This document shows positions 56,348 to 64,000 of a DNA stretch of 64,000 bases, one piece after another. The DNA comes from Kudoa neothunni. Lineage: Eukaryota > Cnidaria. Each line of letters opens with the position of its first letter. The stretch's first letter is position 1. Position numbers and translations under genes: made by a program. The DNA is taken from the NCBI GenBank assembly GCA_964304625.1, contig OZ199840.1:8618001-8682000 (forward strand), read 5' to 3'. The notes below the pieces were generated by a model. The model did not search any database. It saw only the letters and a list, made by a program, of their open reading frames with translations, and was not told the DNA's origin.

Positions 56348-56393
56348 ATTATTCCATATTCCTAATAGTTTATTACAAATTCTATATTAAAAA

Positions 56394-57853
56394 ATGAATA
56401 CTCTATTTTATACAATAATATTTATTCTATCATTTTCTAAGAGCTGGTCCGGTAATTAGTATATTTCCATTTCACCTTTACCACGCTTACTAGACCCCAT
56501 ATTACCATCTTATGAAAGAGATGAAGGAGATTGGCCCATCGGTGTTGTTAAAAGTATGGATAGTGTCATCGACCGTTGGTTCATTGATATTCATGATGCC
56601 AAATGTAAGCCTCTAGAATACCGGGGTATCAAAGGGAATTATAACAATTTTGCATCAAAGGGGCTTGTGAAATGCATGGTACGTTGTTAATTTTAAGTTG
56701 GATTATTAATATTAATATTCGTTAAAGGTAAGTTAACTGTACGGGAAAAATTAAAAGGATGTAAAAAACCAATGCATCCAGGACACTGTGTAAAAAATAC
56801 AGGAACAACCCCGAAGTACTACTTTGATCAGACTACTGCTAGATGTAAACAATTCCTCTATAATGGATGTGGAGGAAGTTTTAATAGATATGAAAGTGAT
56901 ACTGAATGTTATTTATATTGTTTAAGTATATTGCACTGACTTGAATGTTAAAATTAATGTATATTTTGCATTAGATAAAAAGAATGGAGGGCTCACTAAC
57001 GCTGACGATACAAATATAGATACTCTCGATAACAAGAACAACTATTTACTACCGAATTCTTTAGATTGTGACATAAAGCCGGACGTCAAAGATAAAGACC
57101 CAGGCACTGCAATTATTGCTGATACCAATAACAACAAGTGTGCGTTTGCTGCAGTCTCAATTGATTCGAATACAAGAGGAATATTCAGGACGTTTTCTGA
57201 ATGCGTCAAAAAATGTTATCGTATACACATTATTTGATTTCAGCTTTTTAATATTTTATAGCACATAAACATGACACCAACGCTGCTGGTATAGACACTA
57301 AAAAAATGAGAATTCCTGCATGTGATAATAAACCTCATCAATATGCCGTCAATAATGAACAACAAGTGATTTTCAGATATTATCATGATGCTGATGCCAA
57401 GATATGCAAGCGCATGGAAACTGGTCAACCAACGGAAAGTGAACCCGATTTTATTAAAGAAAAAAATAATTTTCCAACGATGGAAATGTGCCACAGCTAT
57501 TGCGGCGCAGGTAAATATTTGTTCAAATAAGGAGTAAAATTGATAATTTTGCTCATTCGGTTTGATTTTATTATTTAAATATGTTAATAAAAAATTTAGA
57601 AAAATACAAGAAGGAAATAAAAATTGAAGAAACCTGTACTCAACCAATGAAAGGGAAGTGGAAAGAAGGGGAATCATTTAATGTAAAAAGATATTATTAT
57701 ATATCAAATCAAAATAAATGCAAAGCATTCAACTACAATGGGTACGATGGTAACTCAAATAATTTTAAAAGTGGGGAGCAATGTCAAAAAATATGTGGTG
57801 GCCATTATAACGAAGGGAACACAATTGTGATAGATGAGGTGCCGGAGAGTTGA
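56394..57853 (+). CDS. secreted five-Kunitz-domain protein, copy 5, one-base deletion in exon 2
   Basis: Exons 56394-56451, 56494-56678, 56728-56925, 56975-57220, 57262-57510 and 57600-57853. Exon 2 is 185 nt instead of 186: GGGGCTTGTG where copy 6 has GGGGCTTTGTG (near 56661-56668), which shifts the frame before domain II as assembled. Everything else is open and spliceable. Signal peptide MNTLFYTIIFILSFSKSWS and an intron 1 with an in-frame TAG as in copy 1. Domain II canonical (CKKPMHPGHCVKN, RCKQFLYNGCGG, ECYLYC). Domain V starts CTQPMKGKWKEGESF like copy 2; tail IVIDEVPES. A single T deletion in a T run could be an assembly error. Confidence 0.82.
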
Positions 57854-58071
57854 TTAGATACAAAAAAAGAGTCTTTCTCTCGTGCTACAAACGTATTTAA
57901 ATAATTATTTTCCATATGTTGTAACTTTTAACCAAACTTTTTTTATCTGCTAAATTCAATCATATATGCGTGATTTAATTTAAACTGACAGTATCAATAA
58001 CTAAAAAGATGCTATAAAAAAATTTTTTCTTTGCGATGTTTGATTTGAATCAATACATATAATTATAAATA

Positions 58072-59892
58072 CAGTTGTGCCTCGGTATTGCGTGACTCTA
58101 TACTACGTAATCTAGTTTTATTAGCATTATGTGATTTAACTCACTAAATAAAACGGTAAAATCATATTGAGTACCCTTAAATAGATAATTATACGAAAAA
58201 TCAAAAATTTTGAACGAGTGGATATAAAGAAAATTAGGAAAAACCTTGTGCCTCGCTAATGCGCAATTCATTTTTTGGTTTTATCGACTTTAATCTGATG
58301 GATGCACTATAAACAGCATTCCAAGTTCTCAAATAACTTATGAAGATATAAGAAAAGTAATTTATTACTATTATTTTTGAAGTCTATATCGTGTGCTAAT
58401 AATATTACTTAAAGCGTTTCAGTTTATCAATTTATATTAACTTCAATATTGTTCGATGATTTAAAGTAGGTCTTTTAAATCTTGATAAAAGTTAGTCTGT
58501 ACATGACGAAACCATGATTCAAACATTTTCAAATTTTGAAAAATATTTAAATCACGAAAATATAAAGATATTAAAATAATTTTTACAATTGGGTAGCTTC
58601 AATGCGATAAATAAACTATTATCTATTTTTTTAATGATCGAAAAATCTTGCGTTACTGACAAAGATATTTGAAAAGATTTTAGCGGAACCAAAGGTTAGT
58701 TTAATAATTAAAGAAAGCGTTGCTATCTGAAAAACTCAAATCGCACGGAGAAGGAGAACGCTGATTTTAAATATATTTATCTATGGGTGAGAAATTTTCC
58801 CGAGATAATGTCATGATACAATCTGGGAATACATATTAAATTTAGATAAGACGGCTCATTTTTATGAACAACTGATACAGCCCAAGTCCACTATTAAAAA
58901 TTAATACAATGTAGGCGTGTAAAGCGATTCAAAAACGTGATACGATGTTTATCACTTCTTCTACAATGACCGAAAAAAATTTCAACTACACAATAAAATT
59001 TTAATAAAAATCGCTATTTTGGGGGAATTAAAAAACTTTCAGTTTAGTGCCATCCGCAAATGAATGTGTGATTATCTTCATCTGTATTTTTTCAGATCCT
59101 CAAAGATATGAACTAGAGGTTCATCAAAGAAACAGAAAGGTTTTTATTTTATTATAACAGTGCTAATATTATCCTTAATCGATCGATCATTTCGAAAACA
59201 TCAGCTCCTACTTCTATCAAAAACATTGCTTGTGTGATGCAAACAATTTATCTGGGAATAATTCACTGTTTAAAAACCAATTAAAGAAATATTATTACGC
59301 AAAAATGTGCTATTCGGAGAGAAAGACCAAATAATATTTGAATATGCAATATTTGATTAATTAAATACGTTAAAATTGGTTCAGAGAATGGTTACGGTTC
59401 AAAAATTAGTTATTGAATTAATTAAGCGCCTATTTTCAAACAAAAATAATTGATTTTTTCTTCATATTTATGAAAAATTAGAAATATAAAACTTAAAAGT
59501 AATGTGATAATGAAATAACGTTATAAAGTAATTAATAGAAAATTTTTAATACGCATGTGTAGATAATAATGTGTAAAGATATTATTTTGTTGGAATAAAA
59601 TAAAATTATACATTTAAATTGAGATGATCAAGGTAAATTTACTTTTTGGAGTGAAGATCCTGATCTCATGCATAACAGTAAAATCGTTACAACATTTCAA
59701 GTAAAAAATCTTATAATTCCGCAAAAAAACGTATGTCTGAGAATCCTATTGAATTATTTCTTTACATCTGGTTAAGGATGTCTTACGCGAAATTATCAAT
59801 AAATGAATAAAAAATTATAAAGTAAATTAATTATTTTGTAAGAAATGTTAAATTAGAAGTTATTATGTGTGCATAGATAGCTTGATATAAGT
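58072..59892 (+). mobile_element. pogo/Tigger-type 5' terminus and unidentified interior
   Basis: Sequence TA|CAGTTGTGCCTCGGTATTGCG at 58070 onward has the CAG start and form of pogo/Tigger terminal repeats. A related subterminal string CTTGTGCCTCGCTAATGCGC follows near 58248. The homology between the 3' flanks of copies 2 and 5 stops exactly at this TA (30770 in copy 2). No transposase was recognised in the following 1.8 kb and the 3' terminus was not found, so the right limit given is simply the start of the next repeat. Confidence 0.4.
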
Positions 59893-61808
59893 TATTGTCT
59901 GTCACTGTGTGTGTTTGCGGTAGTACGCATTTGCCACGGAGAAACTATTTTTAAATGCAGCTTTTATTATAAATTTGGAAGGGTGATACTATTACTAAAG
60001 ATCGTTCATTTACTTAGAAGTATAAATGTATTCAATACTACAGTTTGAAGTAAGGAATTTTCTGGTTGTCTACGTCAAATAACAGATTAAAAAGTACCTG
60101 TATAATATTGACATTGGTTTTCTTCCGGATGATAGCCAATTAAAATTAACTTTCATTCACTCTATAGAAAAAGAGTCTCTTAATTATGGTGTAGAATGTT
60201 CTAACAATTTTACATATGCCTGTTCGGAGTAATTTCAAGACAAATAAAACTATTAACATCACATTTACAAGAGTTGTTGCATTTCCCTTAAAATTTGAAG
60301 CATAACCAAATTATTTAGGATGTATTTTTATTTTCCAAGTGTCATGGATATAGTGCGGCGGGAAAGATTATGATCATTTTAAATAAAACACATATTTTGA
60401 GATTATAAGTTGTTGTAATGTTGGAATTATTTTGGTCTTTATACGCATTCTAAAAACGATACGAAATGTATGTAGAGCTTTAAATATTAAAATTTTTGTG
60501 ATAACAAGTGTAAATTATGCTTCATTGGAATTCCTGAGATGTGAAAATTTCTTATTATCAAATAAGTCGATTGAGATTGAAACTATATTCGTAATTCCGA
60601 TAAGTTTTTACTCATTTTTTGGTTTTCCTAAACTTTCTTGAAAAATAGCCTGTCATCACTAATTCGATAAGTTTCTATATTTGATGAGACAATTTTTAAA
60701 ATAATGTTTAAGTTCTTAGTAATCTAATTATTCCTTACCCTCAGAGCTTAAGGTTAATATTCAAATCAATATCCTGTTTTCTTTAGGCTCGCATTAATTC
60801 ATTATGATATAAAAGCTGCATGAATACATGCGACACCTCATTCTATACGTAGTTTGAGAATTTATATTCGCGATTGCTTTTGCACAAAATTCAGTCCCCT
60901 CACAATACGTGCCATGTAAGTTAATAAGAAATTATTGGTCTAATCGATCTAAACAATATTTTCACAAAGTTCTCGTTAATCTAAGAATAGTTCAATACGA
61001 AGGAATTTTTGGGGGCATTCAATAAGGGCGTTTATTTTTAAAAGGGTGTACATCTTCGAGAGAACCAGCTGATATTTAAATATTTAAGCATTATTGTAAT
61101 TATTCAAAACAATACATTTAAATTTTAGATTTAATCGTGTTTTGATAACTAAATCTGTATATTTTTGTACCAGTAAGTGTTATTGTTAAAAAAGGTAGCA
61201 TTTATTTAAAAATCAGGAAATTATGTTAAAATAATGAATACGTAAGTTACCGCTCACATCTTATTAAACTCTCATTAACATCCCTTATAAAATTGCAAAA
61301 AAGGAGTAACAATAAATATTTTTATTCCTGACCCATCTTAGGTTGATTTTATTTTTTTATCGTTTGTAGACTAATAATAAATTTTATAACTAGAAGGATT
61401 AATTTTTATCGCAAAATTTTGAAAGGAACTGAAAGTCTTATTTAAGTTATTTAATAATTTTGTTTAATAAATAAATGAACTTTAATCGTTAATTAAATTG
61501 CTCATAAAATTAGGGTCATTATATTCTTAGTCAATTATTTGTAAAATAAATTTAAAATTACTCATTAATATCTCTCAATACCACTATTTATGTTTGAATG
61601 GAAAGGGTGCGCATAATCTTGTTATTCTAAATCATCACATTGCAAAAACAATGACAAGCATCGACTAAAATAGAAAAATAAAAGTTACAGGGTTCAACGT
61701 GCTAATCAGATTAAATCTTCCGTATAATTTCTCTATTCAGAAATAAAACTAAAATTTAAAATTTTCCATCACATAGTACCTGGAAAAGCCGGGAATTAGT
61801 GCTAGTAT
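59893..61808 (+). mobile_element. 1.9-kb interspersed repeat (Helitron-like), direct copy
   Basis: Starts GTCTGTCACTGTGTGTGTTT and ends with CCTGGAAAAGCCGGG then AATTAGTGCTAG followed by T. The hairpin-plus-CTAG end is what Helitrons show, but the 5' TC/A junction is not clear. Inverted relative to 52815-54728, and its last 0.86 kb is directly repeated at 41843-42690. Confidence 0.6.
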
Positions 61809-61852
61809 ATAAATATATACATATATAAAAGAAAAACGATTTTTTGACATGG

Positions 61853-62781
61853 CTACAGACAAAAAATATTCTTTAAAGATAATTTTGAACCTTTGCATCG
61901 TCCAGATTCAATTAATATCCCAATACAAGATGTTAATTCTTCAATGGTTATTTTTTTCATTTCTATAACAGCTATTGGAATAAAAAAATCGTTAGTGTAA
62001 TTCAGAATAATTTCTATTATGGAGTCAGACATAAAAAGTTGAAGACAATCAGAAATGCTGTTCACATTTTTTGTATCACCTCAAGGTTCCGAATTAATTG
62101 TGAACTCTAGTTCGTGTTCTTATATGATTTGTAATATCCCACATAATTCCTGATTTCGACGTTGAATGATTGTTATCCGTTTGACGTTCATCATCATTTT
62201 GCGAATCAGAACATGGATCTGAACCTTCCACAATATTTTAATATGAGGCATCTGAAGTTCACCTTCAAATTCAAGGTCGATATCGGAGCTTTGATCAGTC
62301 TCTACATTATCATCAAGTAGCTGATTCATATCTTTGTTATACTACATGACTTAATACAAATTTAATTTCAAATTATCCACGTAATGTTACTTATCTGTTC
62401 CTAATGTTTATTTCTCGCGGTAGTCTGACTCCAACTGATCCCTTATGTTTTTCGACATCACTCGATAAGTGAGTGATAAAATCACAATGTTTCCTCCCGT
62501 ACTTGGTTTAATAATTTTTCAATGTTTTTGATTAATTTTAGTACATAAATTATAATAATCAAATTATTATGTCTACTTTTAACCAAGGTTTACTGATGTG
62601 TGGTGATTTAAAACCATTATATCTCATATCATCTTGATAATTCTTAAATTATAACGTAAACTAAAATTACGCATTAAATTCCATTAGATTATAAAAACTA
62701 TGAGATCTGTATAATCTTTTTTTAAATGGAAAAATCAAAAAATACCAAAAATGGGGTCACAAATTACCCTGGTTGGGTTAA
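61853..62781 (-). pseudogene. piggyBac-like element remnant, 5' part (duplicate of 42780-43594)
   Basis: TTAA at 62778-62781 followed on the minus strand by CCCAACCAGGG. The minus strand encodes MNQLLDDNVETDQSSD and, further on, ISDCLQLFMSDSIIEIILNY, TNDFF, KKITIEELTSCIGILIESGR, which match piggyBac proteins (F--F-SD-I-E-I---TN ... I-EL---IGILI--G). A stop and frame change lie between the pieces. The catalytic core is missing. Confidence 0.65.
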
Positions 62782-63351
62782 TTGGCACTTTCTTTGATGG
62801 TCCCAGGGGGAGAGCGTATTATCCGTTGCTTACTGTACCCATGATTAGCCAAAAGGAAACCTTAAGTCTATAAAATAGAATAACCCATATTGGGCATAAA
62901 GTATTAACCATATTTACTAGTGCGACTCAAGAAACTCTTTGTCTAGTCCTTATCTCGTCCCATTGCAACAATACTAAAACGATATACCCACTAGTAACAT
63001 TAAATTATAATTAACTAGAACGGAACAATTTTTTAAGAAAAAGATTTAATTTTGTTTCTAAAACATTAATATTTTGAATATATTTTTTATAAAGGAAAAT
63101 TTTCCTCCGAACTGCCCCCTTCCTAGCATAGTCGGACACACACCCGACTCAATTTACACTCTATTTTTAAATATTTGATAAATATGTAAATTCATCTAAA
63201 TTTTAGATACGATTTGAATAATTTACGTTTTGTTGTTTACTGAGGATGTTAGGTTAAATCGAAGTTATTTTCATTAAATAGATATATATTGTCCTTCATC
63301 ATACTTAGCGTTAAAAAATCGATTACATAATAATATTATCAAAGTATATAG
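62782..63351. repeat. duplicated 5' flank of Kunitz copy 6
   Basis: Nearly identical by eye to 43595-44165. No exon. Confidence 0.65.
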
Positions 63352-63428
63352 TCGACATGTTTAGCTAATTGAAAATTTCTTTAATCTTATTCATATATTA
63401 ATAACTCGTCTTATCTTTATATACGATA
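63352..63428 (+). promoter_or_regulatory. conserved proximal promoter, Kunitz copy 6
   Basis: Same block as copy 3, with the TATA box at 63418-63423, 49 bp before the upstream ATG. Confidence 0.7.
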
Positions 63429-63466
63429 TTTATTATAGTCACTGACTTACTTGCTATATATTTTAT

Positions 63467-64000
63467 ATGAAAAAAATGAATCCTCTAATTTATAAAATAA
63501 TTTTTATTCTATCATTTTCTAAATGCTGGTCGGGTAATTACCACATTTTTTTCTCAACTCTATCACACTTACTAGACCCCATATTACCATCTTATGAAAG
63601 AGATGAAGGAGATTGGCCCATCGGTGCTGATAAAAGTATGAATAATGTCATTGACCGTTGGTTCATTGATATCAATGATGCCAAATGTAAGCCTCTAGAA
63701 TACCGGGGTATCAAAGGGAATTATAACAATTTTGCATCAAAGGGGCTTTGTGAAATGCATGGTACGTTGTTAATTTTAAGTTGGATTATTAATATTAATA
63801 TTCGTTAAAGGTAAGTTAACTGTACGGGAAAAATTAAAAGGATGTAAAAAACCAATGCATCCAGGACACTGTGTAAAAAATACAGGAACAACCCCGAAGT
63901 ACTACTTTGATCAGACTACTGCTAGATGTAAACAATTCCTCTATAATGGATGTGGAGGAAGTTTTAATAGATATGAAAGTGAAGAGGAATGTTATTTATA
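63467..64000 (+). CDS. secreted five-Kunitz-domain protein, copy 6 (cut by window edge)
   Basis: Exons 63467-63533, 63576-63761 and 63811 to the edge; intact as far as seen. Two possible starts: MKKMNPLIYKIIFILSF from 63467 (position equivalent to copy 2) or the Met three codons on (equivalent to copies 1, 3 and 5). Intron 1 is 42 nt with no stop, so unspliced message would simply add 14 residues. Domain I keeps two cysteines. Domain II is cut just before its last cysteine and carries RCKQFLYNGCGG as in copy 5. Domains III-V must lie beyond the window. Confidence 0.85.

Noticed and set aside
57240-57677. 145-codon minus-strand frame overlapping Kunitz copy 5
   Set aside because: Antisense shadow of exons 5-6 and the intron; hydrophobic only because the plus strand is Lys/Asn rich.
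63533-63580. Continuous 113-codon frame in Kunitz copy 6 as the true coding sequence without intron 1
   Set aside because: Equivalent segments in copies 1 and 5 hold a stop and in copy 2 are 40 nt long, so the segment is better read as an intron.

Overview
This is a stretch of an AT-rich animal genome (by eye about 70% A+T). Its genes are split by many very short introns of about 39-60 nt, with only occasional long ones. Three conserved animal genes occupy the first 15.4 kb. The rest is dominated by a lineage-specific tandem array of secreted multi-Kunitz-domain genes, one unfamiliar single-pass membrane protein gene, and many decayed DNA transposons. The invertebrate lineage cannot be fixed from this sequence. 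Short introns plus a multi-Kunitz expansion would suit a flatworm, mite or tick, copepod or nematode, and a parasitic or fluid-feeding habit is only a guess.

Layout. 637-7617 (+): RECQL5-type RecQ helicase in 14 exons, with one frame break in exon 4 and a 3.9 kb intron holding antisense transposase debris. 8.1-9.2 kb: decayed piggyBac-like element. 11136-11907 (-): ALKBH7, the mitochondrial AlkB-type dioxygenase, in 4 exons. 13580-15375 (+): MFSD6-like major facilitator transporter in 3 exons. From 17.2 kb to the right edge: six genes of one secreted five-Kunitz-domain family, all on the plus strand, starting at 17264, 29090, 44288, 48535, 56394 and 63467 (the last cut by the window edge). 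Between the second and third lies a minus-strand gene (36536-39556) for a type I membrane protein with six copies of a four-cysteine, fibronectin-III-like repeat.

The Kunitz family has a fixed plan. There is a signal-peptide exon, then five phase 1-1 exons with one Kunitz-type domain each. Only domain II keeps all six cysteines. Domain I keeps only the equivalents of C30 and C51, and domains III-V have all lost the C14-C38 pair. The divergent paralogue at 48535 has the same plan, so it predates the recent duplications. The five close copies share a proximal promoter block with a TATA box 49-57 bp before the ATG. Their exons cluster differently from one another, which points to gene conversion. 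As assembled, copy 3 has four one-base insertions and copy 5 a one-base deletion, all in short homopolymers, so they are either decaying or carry sequencing errors.

Mobile DNA explains much of the intergenic space: several piggyBac-like remnants, including a TTAA-bounded 1.5 kb element; two elements with long terminal inverted repeats; a two-copy MITE, one copy nested in another element inserted in a Kunitz promoter; a hAT-type MITE; pogo-like pieces; and a 1.9 kb repeat in three copies with a Helitron-like 3' end. Two copies of that repeat face each other across Kunitz copy 5. All homology statements rest on reading the sequence and on family knowledge; no search was run.
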